This document shows positions 41,750-52,985 of a stretch of DNA of 64,000 nucleotides, piece by piece. Each line of letters begins with the position of its first letter. Positions within the stretch are counted from its first letter, which is position 1. Below the pieces are notes generated by a model. The model was not told where the DNA came from. It searched no databases and saw only the letters and a list, made by a program, of their open reading frames with translations. The DNA is from Euglena gracilis (Eukaryota > Euglenida > Euglenophyceae > Euglenales): NCBI GenBank assembly GCA_039621445.1, contig CP154954.1, forward strand, positions 40,665,572-40,729,571. Direction: 5' to 3'. The translations under genes and the position numbers were made by a program.

Positions 41750-42436
41750 CATATTTGGGTTTTTCATTGCGCTGGAGTTTTTCGGTGCCAAGTTCGAAGA
41801 ACGTTGAATCAATTTTGAAGTTTGAAGTGAGAAATCAAAAAGGCGTTCGACAATTTTAGGTTCAATGAACATTTACAAAGACATGTCAAAGGTTTTCATT
41901 TTGATTCTTCACCCCTCATTGCTTTGTTGAAGAAGAATCCGACGTTGATCTGGGACAGGGGAGAACAGGAGTGTGTGGATTCTTTGAAAAGAAGGCTTGG
42001 AGCAATGGGGATCCCCAAGAATTCTGGAGAAATTGGGCTGGTGACTGACACTTAAAACGTTGGTGCTGAGGCCGCAATTTTTGAGTGGTAGTCACTTTTT
42101 GCTGCCCAGATTCCAGAGGTACAAAACAATTGGGACAAAAACTGATAGTTCTCTGAGACACACCACACCTCAGATGACCAAAAAAGTCATTTTTGTTTGG
42201 TGTGATTTTTTTCAATTGGAAACGGTCAGAAATTTGGCAAAAGTACCACAGCTGGGAGCAAGGAATCCTGAGTGGTGTGTTGATTTTGGCTTCACAATCA
42301 AGAATTTTGCAACATTTGCCAATTATTCGGATGACTGGCAACGAGGCAGCAACAGTGTTTTTGAAAGGTGAGAAGGATGAGGGGGATGTATGTTTTATCC
42401 TCAGACAGTGTTGCTTTTTGCCGGCTTGTCATCATC

Positions 42437-42686
42437 CTACAGGCCCCCCTTTTTTGCATATGCCATTCTGACGTCTCGAAGGAAGATGAATGGGCGCAGG
42501 TCCGCTGCTTCCCGCCCTCTTTTGAATCGCCTGCTTTCTTCTCCGAAGGCCGAACCCCTTCGAAGCATCCGGCGTGGAGAACTTCCCGGACCTCGAGGCT
42601 CTGTTTCGAAGGTCTGCCATTTACCTGTCCGAACCAAAAGAGAAACGTACTCCCCCTCTTCAGTGATGTCAACAGGGAGGAGTTGA
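42437..42686. CDS. Coding-like island, strand uncertain
   Basis: Both strands have balanced open frames: minus reads VDITEEGEYVSLLVRTGKWQ, plus reads RRKMNGRRSAASRPLLNRLL. The minus frame has a donor-like GGACAG|GTAAAT after SLLVRT. I cannot decide; one exon is likely. It ends against the C-run block at 42687. Confidence 0.35.
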
Positions 42687-43234
42687 CCCCCCCATTTAAG
42701 TGCACGTGCCCAAATAAGTGTCACATCCCTAGGGTCCGAAACTACAGTGCGCGCCCGTGCAATTAAATGGGGTGTTTATCTAGGCTGGAGAAGTTTCACC
42801 CTTGGTATCATTGGGAGGGAATTTCTCCCAAATAAACAACCTCGTCATTCCTTCCTGGCATGCTTTTTTGGAAACCTGGAATGTGGTTTTTCTTATCATC
42901 ACAGAAAACCAAGCTATATGGGATTCACCAAAATTGTTCCCCCCCTCAATTACCGCATAACCACAAGGGGATAACCCAACCCAATCCAACCAAAGGGGGC
43001 CAAATAGGTACCAAACAGAACAAAACAAAACCAGGAAAAGAAAGCAATGTCAGGACAAACGTTTTTTGAGCACACAAAGATCATATGCATTTTTGATTGG
43101 TTATTTGAAGTTTCAAAATTTTGAAAAATGTATTTTGGTTTTTTGTCATTTTTTGTTTGTTGGTTTAAGGGTGCCCTCAGAGTTCTGGTGATTTTTGTTC
43201 TGGGAGGTTTGGGGAAAAGTTTTGGTGGTTCTTT

Positions 43235-43549
43235 GTGCACCACCCTTTTTTGGGCATCACTTCCTTTGCAAGGGTAGGCATTGTTGTTTTCTTTTTGAAA
43301 CATTATTACGGTCAACATCCTGAAGATCATGAAGGCTTGAATAAAAAACTTATTATCTTTATCGAAAGAAAGGCAGCACACACACAATTTTCATTTGTCA
43401 ATTGGTTAATTGTTCCATTGGGCGATTGGCCATTGATTGGTCAATCACTCCGCCATCGAAAGATAGCTGCCTTCAATGTAATCGATCTTTCACCTCAGGT
43501 TCAGCACAAGCCCCAGTTCACCTTTCTCCCGCCTGGATCTAAGCCTTGA
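43235..43549 (+). CDS. Coding-like fragment, hypothetical
   Basis: A 104-codon frame without a convincing start: VGIVVFFLKHYYGQHPEDHE, VNWLIVPLGDWPLIGQSLRH, then PQFTFLPPGSKP and stop. The distal half looks protein-coding with A/T-rich codons. Possibly retroelement-derived. Not recognised. Confidence 0.35.
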   Translation: MHHPFLGITSFARVGIVVFFLKHYYGQHPEDHEGLNKKLIIFIERKAAHTQFSFVNWLIVPLGDWPLIGQSLRHRKIAAFNVIDLSPQVQHKPQFTFLPPGSKP

Positions 43550-43603
43550 AACCTTGTCCAGGTGTGAATGGGTGCTTGACCTTGAATGGGGTTCTTTTTT
43601 AAA

Positions 43604-43760
43604 GTGGACCCCCCGGAGGGGTCCAGCCCCAGCAGCTTTTTTCCAGCCCTGGACCCCCTCCCCCCACCGATGAGTTCAAGTTATTCTCCAGCCACCTTTC
43701 GTTCGGGTGGCTAGATGGTAACGGATTTTTGGCTTTCGGGGGTGCAGAAATGGTCAAAAG
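43604..43760. repeat. GGGGTCCAGCCCCAGCAGC repeat, copy 3
   Basis: Same blocks as 33358-33680: GGGGTCCAGCCCCAGCAGCT, TTTTTTCCAGCCCTGGACC, then GATGAGTTC and ATGGTAACGG where the other copy has TGATGG. Confidence 0.45.
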
Positions 43761-44171
43761 GGTAAAAATGGGCGATTTTGGACTGGCCTGGGCAAATTTA
43801 GGCCAAAATTTCAAATTCAAAAAATTTTCCCCAATAATTGGCAGTTTTCTGGCGCATTTTTGCAGGTTCGATTTTTTGATGCCCGGTTCAACCACAGTCA
43901 ATCAGCCCTCTTAGGCGGTGCACTTCAGGGTTTTTTTGTCGTTGTGTGCATGTGCACACACCAACAATTTATTTTCTTTGGGGCCCAGGTTTTTTGAATT
44001 GCTTGCACCCCCCATTTGTTGATTTTCAAATTTTTCGAGTGGTGACACCCGTTGAAGTGAGAAATTCCACAAAAATACACAAAAACCTCGGTCCTTCTGC
44101 CCGCTTTTGTTTGTTTCTCTGTTTATCCCCCCCACCGGCTGCCTCTTTGGTCTCTTCGATCCGCATCGCAG

Positions 44172-44308
44172 GGTTACCGGTGGGATGGCCAATTTCACAG
44201 AGGACACCACCGGATTCGATTTCCCGCCTTCGAAATCTGTGGTGTGCCCTGCTCAGTTCCTATTCCCCTATTGGGCCATCCCAGACCCAGACTCCCTCCG
44301 TTGGCGAG
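44172..44308 (+). CDS. Possible exon, hypothetical
   Basis: Acceptor CTTCGATCCGCATCGCAG; frame MANFTEDTTGFDFPPSKSVV then CPAQFLFPYWAIPDPDSLRW; donor GGCGAG|GTTCAC. Good third-position G/C. Starts in phase 2, ends in phase 1. A different frame (GYLFAAFQISGQYNVGNDHL) is open just downstream to 44570. Gene identity unknown. Confidence 0.45.
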
Positions 44309-45187
44309 GTTCACTCCAAAACCTCCTGTCCCAGATTACACCAGGTTGCAAGGAGCAGGGTACCTTTTTGCAGCGTTCCAAATTTCTGGCCAATACAATG
44401 TTGGAAATGATCATCTTTTTCTTTTTTATTTGGTGCAAATTGGATGGCTTGCTGTGAGTGCTAGAGATCTCTCCAGGCTCCACATTACAGAAATGCAATG
44501 TCCCCATTGGGAAAAAAGAATGCATCAACTGGAAGATCAGGAACGCTTGCAGTGTCTGTTTTCAGCATGATAATTTTAATTCGAAGGCAAATTTTGAAGG
44601 AAAATTAGAAGGAGAATTAAAAAAATATTGTTCATAAATTAACACCAGAAAGCAGAAGCAGTTCACTCAAGCATAATCACAACAAGCAAACACAACATTT
44701 CTGTTCTGGTGAGAACAAGCAACAAACGCCCGGATTTGTTGCCATGTTTAATTTTCGCATTTGTTTCTTTTACTTAAAAATACTTAAAAATACTTTTCGG
44801 TGCAGTGCTGTGGGTTGCCAGAAATTTCCACATTTTTTCTACGCCATTGTTTTGATGGCAGTTGCCCCCCCCCCTTATCCGAAGTGTTTTGGCAGGTGGG
44901 GGTGGTCCAAACCCCTCCAGTCCAGAGGGGCACCCACATCCCAGTGTGTATCAAAGGTTTTCGACAATATTTTTTCGATATTTCATAAAAGGGAGTTTTC
45001 CATTTGGAACAAGATACCACTTAAATGCGGTCCACTGGTTGCCGTGAAACCGTTTTATTCTGAATTGTTGAGAGTCATGTAAATTGAACGACCTTCCTCC
45101 CCACTAAACCCAATATGGACGGAATGGCGGATTCCACAGAGTCGCGCGAGCCTCATTATTGTGCCGTCCTCTGGTCACTTGCCTCAG

Positions 45188-45299
45188 GCTTTGGACGCCC
45201 CACCGACGCCCATGCCGTGGAGGGCTCTGTCCGCAGCCAGCCCCCTCCGAGGTCGGTCCCTCTTGCCCTCCGCTGCGGTTGCCGTTGCTCTGGTTTCCC
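45188..45299 (+). CDS. GC-rich exon, hypothetical
   Basis: Acceptor GTCACTTGCCTCAG, frame ALDAPPTPMPWRALSAASPL then RGRSLLPSAAVAVALVS, donor TTTCCC|GTGAGT, a consensus donor. Phase 0 to 1, compatible with 45359-45443. Confidence 0.5.
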
Positions 45300-45358
45300 G
45301 TGAGTCCCCCTCCGCCCGAGCGTTGTTCTGCGCGCCATCCCACCCCCACCGGCCGCAG

Positions 45359-45443
45359 CGGGGAGTGCGATGAGCGCCAGTCCGCCCAACGTCAGCCTGG
45401 ACCTGATGCTCTCCCCCATCCGGCCGATGTATGCCTGCGACCG
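45359..45443 (+). CDS. GC-rich exon, hypothetical
   Basis: Acceptor CACCGGCCGCAG, frame GSAMSASPPNVSLDLMLSPI then RPMYACDR, donor GACCG|GTGCCG or the better CCGAT|GTATGC 15 bases earlier. Starts in phase 1 as required by the previous exon. The ATG at 45370 could also be a start. Confidence 0.5.
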
Positions 45444-45829
45444 GTGCCGGCCTTCCCTCCGTTGGACAGGCGGCTGTCCAGCAGGGGTTTTTTGAAAATA
45501 AAAAGGCAAGGTTTTATTTATATTTTTTTTAAGGGGTTAAGGCTCTAAAATTCTTTTTTGCAAGGGCGGTCCGAGGGTGATCTGGGAGCAAAATTCAAAA
45601 TTTTCTTTCAGGAGCTGGCTTGTTTTTGCCGGGATTTTGCGACTTAATTTTTGCTCGGGTTCGGAAAATTCTGCCAGAATGATCTTTTAAAGGGTTTTTG
45701 GGACTTTTTTGGAGGCGATTTAATAACAAGCTAACAAACTGAAATAACATAATTGAATGAAATAAATGCCTGCTCCCCGCCCTTGAATGGCGTCCAGGGC
45801 AAACGTTGCTGGGTTGAACCCACCCACAG

Positions 45830-46039
45830 AACTCAATGCCAACCGAGGGCAACCCCCGGCGTGCCCCAGCGCCCGCCGGGTTCCGGTGCCGGGGCCGCTC
45901 GCCCGGCCGCCTCCACAGCCTGGGCGGCGGCCACCTCTCCCACACGCCGGGCGCCCTCAGCCCGTTCGGCTCCCCCTCCCCGGTCCGCGGCACCCCGCGG
46001 TCCGCCGCCGCCCTCACGCCCTCCGCTGGCCGCGCCCGG
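45830..46039 (+). CDS. GC-rich exon, Ser/Pro/Gly-rich, hypothetical
   Basis: Acceptor GGTTGAACCCACCCACAG; 70 codons (MPTEGNPRRAPAPAGFRCRG, then SHTPGALSPFGSPSPVRGTP) with almost every third base G or C; donor GCCCGG|GTGTGG. Probably a disordered region. The phase (0 to 0) does not fit directly to 45443 as read, so an exon or an alternative donor is missing between. Confidence 0.5.
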
Positions 46040-47325
46040 GTGTGGGGGTGGGCGGTGTGGGGAGCGGGCGGTAGGGGTGTTAGGGGAGGCGCGCCGGACG
46101 TCCAACTTTTGGTTTGATGGCCGGCGAGCAGTCACCGAAGGGGGTCTGCCAGTCGTCGGACAGGGTTTTGCACATGGACCAGCGCTGCCTGTGTTCAGCA
46201 CTCATTCAAATTGTTCCCTGGAGGGATGGGGTTTTCTTTTCCCCAGTAATTTTTGTGTGTTTTTTTGTCGAGACCCAACTCCTCAAAGGCAGTCCTCCTG
46301 CTGATTTTGGTGAGCTCTTTTTTTTCTGCTGTCCCATCCGTGGTGCAAGCCGTTTCAGAGTTTGCCGGTGTGTTCCCAGTCCAAGTGAAAGTGACCTCAG
46401 CTGATTGGAAGTTAATGAGCCATAGAGGGGGTGTCCATCCTCCTGGCCGATCCCCCCCTTGGGGAAGAAAATTGCACTGCACTTCTCCTTGGTGGGGGGT
46501 TGTTCTCTCTATTGTCCGTTGATAGAAGTGCCTCTGAACTGTTTTTTTTTTGGCTGAAAACTTCATTTTCCGGTCCCCCCCCCCCCATTGGGTTGGTTGC
46601 CGCGGTGGACAATCCAATCCCCTCTGTTTCTTCAACCCAGGAAGCGTCTTGCGTGTCTTTTACTGCCAAACCGAGTGCGAATGGCAGTCTTACCTTTGTT
46701 GTTTGCTTGGCTGGCAAACAGGCTTGGCTTGATTTTCAGGCGCGGCCGACCCCCCCCCTTCGTTGTTGGGAGGTGTCAGGCAGATGACCAAACTTGCCTG
46801 GCACTCGGTCGAGGCCCTCTAGTGACGAAGGCGCTCGAAGAAGTGACAATTTTCTGTCCTCGACTTATTTCATTCCCAGTCTCTCTCTCTCTCCCTCTGC
46901 TCAGTATGCACCTCGGTATTCCAAAACGCCAACTGCGCGTGATATATTCTCACCGGCTTCTTCCCCAGGGCGATGCTATGGCAACTTTTATTTTGCATCC
47001 AACGTAGCTTTCCATTGTGTTTGCTGATTCCCTGTTGTCCCCAGCGCTTGATGCCGTTTGTTTGTTGCCTTTTGATCGCTCTTTGCTCACTCAATGGACA
47101 AGTATTCAGAGTCCAACGAACATATGGTTCCACAAAAAACCCAAAATTCTGATGAGAATGTTAGTTACAGCTTCCCTGAATCAGTGGTGTACAGCCACGA
47201 CGTAGTTGATGGTGACTCCTCCCCCTCAAGGCGAAACAAAAACCGCACCCTCCTTTTTTTTTTGGGTGCCCTGCAGAGCCATTAATGAATTTTCTTGTTT
47301 GGTTTGAATGCTGGTTCATTTTGAA

Positions 47326-47702
47326 TACCCCCCCCCCCAAATAATAAAACCCCCCGGTTTATTATCTGGGCACTCGAAGTCGGGGTCCATAGGGGGGGTT
47401 TATTATTCGGGGGGGGGGGTTATTATTTGGGCAAAATTCTCGAAGTCAAAAAATCGACCCAAAGCCCCCTCCACAGGCTCCAGTGCTCCCTTTTTCGCAT
47501 TTTTAGGCTTATTTAAAAAAAACAGGTGCTTTTTTAGCATATTTTCTGCACCAATCTTATCCATTTTTGTGATTTTTTCAACATTTCAGGAGATTTTTGA
47601 CTCTTTTTTCCTTTGCCTTCACACATGCCGGAGGGGGGGTTTATTATTTGGGCGGCCGAAGTCGGTCCTCGGGGGGGGGGGGGTATTATTGGGGGGGGTT
47701 TA
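47326..47702. mobile_element. TA-flanked poly-C keyword MITE, keyword AATAATAAACC
   Basis: Left TA-Crun-AAATAATAAAACCCCCC, right GGGTATTATTGGGGGGGGTT-TA. GGTTTATTATTTGGG recurs. Linkers GGGCACTCGAAGTCGGGGTC and GGGCGGCCGAAGTCGGTCCT parallel those of 28624-28838. The element is larger because of a T-rich middle. Confidence 0.65.
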
Positions 47703-47851
47703 CACAGATCGAGCGTTGCGGGGGAAAAGGCGAGACAAGTCCCGGCCTTGTCATCCATTCTCACCCGAAGAAAACCCTCCGATTTCGCACCCGCACTTCC
47801 CCTGGAAAGGAGTTCTACGCGAAGTGGGGTACGGGTGTGTGGGTTCCACAG

Positions 47852-47938
47852 TCCCGGCGCGTGGCCCTGGCCCCGCCCCCCGCTGGCCCCGACGCCCCAG
47901 AAACAGCTCCGCTTCGACCTGGGGCCCCGCCAGCTGCG
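47852..47938 (+). CDS. GC-rich exon, hypothetical
   Basis: Acceptor GTGTGTGGGTTCCACAG; frame PPLAPTPQKQLRFDLGPRQL with good third-position G/C; donor CTGCG|GTACGA, or the exon may extend to about 47970 (RYDTDVALSPAQ). Same strand and codon style as neighbours. Confidence 0.45.
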
Positions 47939-48613
47939 GTACGACACCGATGTCGCCTTGTCCCCTGCGCAGGGACCCCCTCTCTGAGGCCTCGGGGGGG
48001 GGGGAAGAGCAGAAACATGCGGACAGCCTCCGGCTGTGGATGTTACTGCGATATCCAGTCACGCACACGCCCCTACCACTGATGCTGTTGTCCTTAGGGT
48101 GGGATGGGTCCAAAGAACCTTAATCCCGTGCATCTTTCTCGAAATACGTCTCAACCCTTTTTTGTTTGGGTCCCTGGATGCATGCCGCATTCGAACCACG
48201 CTGAAGCAGGTACGCCCGTGCCCTCCTCACCATCTTTCCCCCTTTTTCCATCTTTGGAAATTCCAAGCCGTTGTCGGCAGCTTTTGGGACACATGCTGAC
48301 TGGGCTCTTCTGATCCTGATGTTGCAACGACTGTTGGCCAGGGCCCACCAGGCCGACAAGGGCCGACCAGGGTCAATTACAGTACCAAAATGGGAAGTGA
48401 CCATAGGTGCCTGCTGTGAATTCTCAGGAGCAGAAGTCTGCAACCTTTCATGTGGCTTTTGTAATTATTTATAATTTATTAATTATTATCGTTTCGGATT
48501 GTTTGTTGTTATTGTTTGGGAGGTCAACAAAACATTCTAAAGGTCAAAGAACTTTGCTTGCATTGTTTCCTTCATATTCCTTTTCATCTGTAGCGTTGCT
48601 TTTCTGTCTCCCT

Positions 48614-48705
48614 CAGGCTCCCTTCCCCAGCCAACCTCCCCTGTTCCTTCCCACTCGCCCCTCCCGAGCTCCAGCCCTTCCGTGACATCCTCGCGGCAAC
48701 GGCAG
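48614..48705 (+). CDS. Possible Ser/Pro-rich exon
   Basis: Acceptor TTCTGTCTCCCTCAG; frame GSLPQPTSPVPSHSPLPSSS then PSVTSSRQRQQ. The 3' end is not clear. Low complexity, so weak. Confidence 0.3.
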
Positions 48706-49627
48706 CAAGGAGAAGCTCATTCAATCCCGTACACCTTTGTCCAGTGCGCTGTCGGCCAGATTGGGATGTTGGAATTTCTCATTTTCTTGCAGCATTTTCG
48801 AAGACGTGAAATCAAAAGCAGCAGATATGTTCCCCATTAAAAAAAATCTTATTTTTGAAGAAAAATGTGGCCCAATGTTTGCCTCAAATGGAGAAAATTT
48901 GGCACTTTTTTGGTGTAAAGAGGTTTTGGGCACACTCAACCACAGTTATGGAAAAGGGAGTGTGCAAAAGGCAACCAGCCCCTGAAAATTTAGTTCTTTT
49001 GGACTTCCAACCCCTCGAAACCCAGATCAATGTCACATTCGCACCCTTCTAACTCGCTGAAGTGGAGAACACAATATTTTTTCCTGTGACAGATTGGTTT
49101 TTTTTGGGGTGATGGGAGTTTGAAAAACCAGGTTCTGGGGGCTAGTCGCACAGTTTGTCACACTCCATTTCTCCAAATGAGGCTGAATTTGCCAAGAAAA
49201 ATAGCAGAGAAACCAAACGCTGTTTACATTAACCCCTGGGGGTGGAGTCCAGCTAGCAGCTTCCGGCCTGGTTGCCAGCCTCCCACTGCTAAAGTTGGGT
49301 CTTGCCAGATTTATTGACAACAAAGTCAGAATCCTATACCATACAACAACATAGATGCTGGGAATATATGTAACAAAACACATTACATATTTCTCCACAC
49401 ATGCACATAATAACTGTGTGCACACACATACGCAAATATAATATAGATGATGATTGTAATAATGATTGTTATGTTGAAATTTCACAAAATAGAGCTAGAA
49501 ATTTCGGTGCAAAGCACCAAAAAGCTTGGAAATAAGGGGTCAAAATGGCCAAAAACAAAAATGGCATTTTGAATAAAAGGAAAAAATGGCAAGATTTCTT
49601 TGGGGTTTCACCTGAGAATATTGTTTG

Positions 49628-50005
49628 AACCCCCCCACGAGGGCCCAGTAATTTCACATACCAGGCTTCGGCCGTCCTGGTAAAACCACTCGGACCTCCA
49701 TCGCTCTGGGAACTTTTTTTGTTCGCTTTGGGGTGTTTTCGCGGTTATAGTTGGGAATACAGTCAGGGTCAGGAAATGGGATTGGGTTTTGGGTGATATA
49801 GGCCGTTAGGCTACATTTAGGCCGAATCTAGGTCTAACTTTGGGCCTTATTTTTTGGCCTTCATAACGAATATTCTTTAACCCACCCACAATGGAATTGA
49901 TGGAAAAGAGCGCGAATCGTGCTCAGAATGGCAAATTTGGGGTTGGCGAAAGAAGCGGGACCCCCAATACCACCCCCTGGTTTAACCACTGGGACCTCCC
50001 CAGGG
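49628..50005. repeat. Degenerate relative of the GGCAAGGCTAATTTACTGG elements
   Basis: GAGGGCCCAGTAATTTCACA, CCAGGCTTCGGCCGTCCTGG and GGTTTAACCACTGGGACC resemble the end modules of 54341-54857, and TTAGGCCGAATCTAGG resembles its core. Ends not defined. Confidence 0.4.
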
Positions 50006-50261
50006 GGAGTAAATTAGAAAAGCCATTTGAAAAAAATCCAAACCACAAAAAAAAAGCTGGATTTGCATTTTTCTGTTGCCTTTTTTCGGGACCAGCCAGG
50101 TCCAGCAGACAACACCCCCCCCCCATTCGGCCCCCCACCAGGGTGGCCCCACAACGGCACTGTGAAAATGAAAACTGGATAATGGTGACAGAAACGTTGG
50201 ATTTTGAGAGGGTGGAGGTGGGTGAGTCTGGGCCATACCATTGCTCAAGGTGTGTCCGGCC

Positions 50262-50460
50262 CCCCCCCCCCCCCCCGGGTGACTGACTGGTTTTTCTTCT
50301 TCGGAGTGACTGATTTTTGGCTCCAGACCCCCCCCCCCCGAAAGTGGCCGCCCAGCGCTGAAGGCGCTGGAAATCTTTGACTGAAATCCTTTGATTTTTG
50401 GCCATTTTTGGCCGAGCGGCCAAAGTGACCGACGCCCCCCAAGCCTTTTTTTTAAACAAA
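50262..50460. repeat. GTGACTGACTGG family element, copy 3
   Basis: C-run, GGGTGACTGACTGGTTTTTC, GGAGTGACTGATTTTTGGC, C-run, CAGCGCTGAAGGCGCTGG, then GGCCAAAGTGACCGACGCCC. Confidence 0.6.
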
Positions 50461-50959
50461 ACAAATTGCGCTGTCGGCATCCTTCAATGGATACACCTCC
50501 CAATTAATTTCGCAGTGCCCTAAAGCTTTACATGCCCATATGATAATAATGGCTTTGCAGGGGAGGCCAAAAAGACTCTGCCCCCCCCTCCCTTCAGATG
50601 GAATAACAAGAAAATGATGTATTTTTTTTGGTAAGCCAGGTGGTGACCAGGTGGTGACGCAAAAATCCAAATTGCCAATATGTTTTATTGTCTGATGAAC
50701 TGAAGCAATTGAATCATGCCATAATTCTGTGTGAAACTGGATTTGACCCCAAACTGCTTTTCGGAAATGCGTTGAATTGATAGATCACTCGGTTTGGGTG
50801 CTGCCCGGATAGATCTGCCTGGGGTTGGGGCCAGAACGACCGGGGCAACTTTATTTGGGCGGGGGGGGGGGGCGGGCGTACACCGCCGACGGCCCACCGC
50901 CGTCCCCGCCCCAAGCTCAGCGGACACCACGGGCAAGGTCCTGCCTGGCCCCTGTGCAG

Positions 50960-51012
50960 AGGTCGCGTCAGCCAGCACTGCGGGGCTCGAAGCGGTCTCC
51001 GAGCTGCGGCAG
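50960..51012 (+). CDS. Short GC-rich exon, hypothetical
   Basis: Acceptor CTGGCCCCTGTGCAG; frame EVASASTAGLEAVSELRQ; donor CGGCAG|GTGTGG. 53 nt, phase 1 to 0. Confidence 0.4.
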
Positions 51013-51352
51013 GTGTGGGGCTTACCTTGGTGCCGACAGTGGGATGTCCTTCAGAGCCCCCAATTTTTGGGCCAAAAGCGGCTGGCGAACGGGGAACGTG
51101 TTGCGGCCGACCTGGGGATGGCGACAAAAGGGGTTGCACATTTGAGAGTTCTAAATGGGCTGCCGGTTTCGCCCCGTTCTGCCTTGCCGGCAGCTTCAGT
51201 CTTATCTCCCAAAAAATCTCTGGGGGGTACATATGGTGCAAACCTGCATGAGGGTTGGGGTGGGGTGCGGTGGAATGGGGACATTCCCAGTTGAAGGCTG
51301 GGGTTTTGGTGGGGATTATGTTTGGTATAGGGTACGGGTCAGTTAGAATTTT

Positions 51353-51397
51353 GTTAGGGTTAGGTTAGGGTTAGGGTGGTTAGGGCCAGGGTTAGCG
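51353..51397 (+). repeat. Interstitial TTAGGG-like array
   Basis: GTTAGGGTTAGGTTAGGGTT and degenerate continuations. Isolated units also lie inside the elements at 53920-57517. Not a chromosome end, since unique sequence continues on both sides. Confidence 0.65.
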
Positions 51398-51898
51398 TTA
51401 GGGGTAAGATCTGGGGGAGGGGGCAGGGGGGGGGATGACATTTATTGCTGCACTACCAGGCAGGCACCAAAAAGTGTGTTGATTTCCCGCATTGTACAGC
51501 TGGAGCTGCAAAATAAACGGGAAACAAATCAACAGGGACAAATTGTTTAAACTGTCGGGGGAAGTGCCACCCCTGAGGGTGACGTGGGAGATACCAACAC
51601 ATTATTATGATTAATTAATTCAAGGTTGTCCCCCTTCGGTCAAAGGAGTGCTCCCCCAAACATCATCCGTGGGCCGAGGGCAGCTTGACACGCACCTGTT
51701 TCCTTTAACCCCCCCCCTAATAGAAGCACGGGTGCGCTTATAGCGGACCGCCGCCTCGTGCTTCTATTAGGGGGGGGGGAGTTTACACACTCTCCAGCAT
51801 GCACATCCTTCTGGCGCCGTGTCACGCGGTTGGGTACATCAGCGCCTGATGTAGCCTTCCTGAGATTGATCCCCCCCCCAGTGCCGTTGCGACCACAG

Positions 51899-52124
51899 CC
51901 AGGCCCTCCGGCATCGAGTCCCGCTCGCCAGTCCGGACCGCTGCGCTGCCCTTCCCCCATGTGCCCTCTCCCCCGTCCTCAGGAGGAGCCACCTGCCCCC
52001 ACCCCCGCTTGGCCCTCGTCCACCGCCGCTCCCGCGGAGACGGGGGCGGCCTTGGCCACCTCATCGGATGCAGCCAGACCTCCGCCGGGCACCGCTGCAA
52101 AGGACCCAGACCCTGCTGGAGGGG
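51899..52124 (+). CDS. GC-rich exon, Pro/Ser-rich, frame uncertain
   Basis: Acceptor CGTTGCGACCACAG. Two frames are open: RPSGIESRSPVRTAALPFPH (higher third-position G/C) and QPGPPASSPARQSGPLRCPS. The next GT is the first base of the GTGACTGAC repeat at 52125, so the repeat end would supply the splice donor. In the first frame it starts in phase 1 and ends in phase 2, which fits the exon at 52532. Confidence 0.4.
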
Positions 52125-52330
52125 GTGACTGACAGGTTTTTGTCAGAGTGATTGACTGGTCTTTTCCCAAACCCCTGCCCCCTGCCCCCCCCAAAGGGGT
52201 TGGCAAAACACCAACCTGGCGCCGCAGGCACCAGATATGTATGTGCCAGTTTTCCCTGGGTGAGGAAGTGGCCGACCCCCCCCCCCCCGGTCGTGACTGA
52301 TTCCTCTTGAAGAAAACCGTGGCTGGAAGA
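52125..52330. repeat. GTGACTGACTGG family element, copy 4
   Basis: GTGACTGACAGGTTTTTGTCAGAGTGATTGACTGG, CTGGCGCCGCAGGCACC, AAGTGGCCGACCCCCC, GTCGTGACTGATTCCTC: the same block order as copies 1-3. Confidence 0.6.
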
Positions 52331-52531
52331 GTGGATTTGACCCCCGGTGAAATGCATGCAATACATCGGTAAAATGCACGCTGGTGGTGACCCCTCCCCC
52401 TCGGGAACAACCCCGGTGAGATGGTGGACGCCTGCTCCCCAAGGCTGTAGCCCAGGTCAGGGTTGGACGTGGGGGGTCCCCGGGGTCCCGCGCCCTGGGT
52501 GGGTGGGGGGCCCTCCCCCCCGGGGTCTCAG

Positions 52532-52687
52532 AAAGAAGCCTATCCCGGAGCCCCGTGGAGGTCTGGGGGCACTCCCGGGGTCCTTCGATCCATTCAACCG
52601 CCGGGAGCAGGGCACGGCCTTCCGCCCCCAGATGGATGGGTTGGCGCTGCGGGGCCCCACCGGACAGGAAGCGGGGGCTGGAGGAGG
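52532..52687 (+). CDS. GC-rich exon, hypothetical, 3' end uncertain
   Basis: Acceptor CCGGGGTCTCAG (inside the GGGTCCCGC repeat); frame KKPIPEPRGGLGALPGSFDP then FNRREQGTAFRPQMDGLALR with strong third-position G/C. Starts in phase 2. It runs into a G-run where several GT donors are possible. Another GC-rich open stretch follows at 52804-52900. Confidence 0.4.
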
Positions 52688-52892
52688 GTTGGGTTGGGGG
52701 GGGGGAGGGGGGGGGGGGGCTGTCCGGATGGGAGTGCCGGCTGGGGGGGGGCCTGGGAGGCACCGCACCTTTGGCAGTGCCCTGGTGTGGGGGACCGCCG
52801 CAGCGGGAGGGGGCGGAGGCACGAGGAGCCCCGCCCCGCCCGCCGGGCAAGCTGGGGCCCAGCAGACCACCTCGTGCAGCACGGCCCCGACG

Positions 52893-52985
52893 AGGCATGT
52901 GTGTGTGTGTGTGTCTGTCTGTCTGTGTGTGTGCGTGCGTGCATATGTGGTAGTGGGAGTGGGTGTGGATGTGGGTGTGATGTGA
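52893..52985. repeat. (TG)n/(TCTG)n microsatellite
   Basis: Alternating TG with TCTG and GCGT interruptions, merging into GTGGGAGTGGGTG. Confidence 0.85.

Larger units (their letters stand above)
39187..42052 (+). mobile_element. Degraded Ty3/gypsy retrotransposon region
   Basis: Several + strand pieces in pol order. 39199-39309: VSNQVVPDEKFEVVLLPPQD, upstream of RT. 40055-40254: RLFELLMKYPEIFG then PPSVVMDTELKPEWEGKLQR, like the segment before RT. 41825-42052: RNQKGVRQF, then HVKGFHFDSSPLIALLKKNP, TLIWDRGEQECVDSLKRRL and GEIGLVTDT, a textbook RT-to-RNase H connection ending at the first RNase H strand. Stops and frame changes separate the pieces, and two CAGG-ended insertions lie within. 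No LTRs recognised. A candidate RT piece is on the opposite strand at 40765-40895. Confidence 0.65.

Noticed and set aside
44744-45082. 112-residue ATG ORF ending FYSELLRVM
   Set aside because: The distal part looks protein-like but the frame crosses a C-run and a repeat-like block, with no splice pair; too weak to list as a gene.
50714-51241. 175-codon minus-strand frame opposite the 50960 exon
   Set aside because: The plus strand has the better splice sites and codon pattern; the minus frame is open mainly because of G+C richness.
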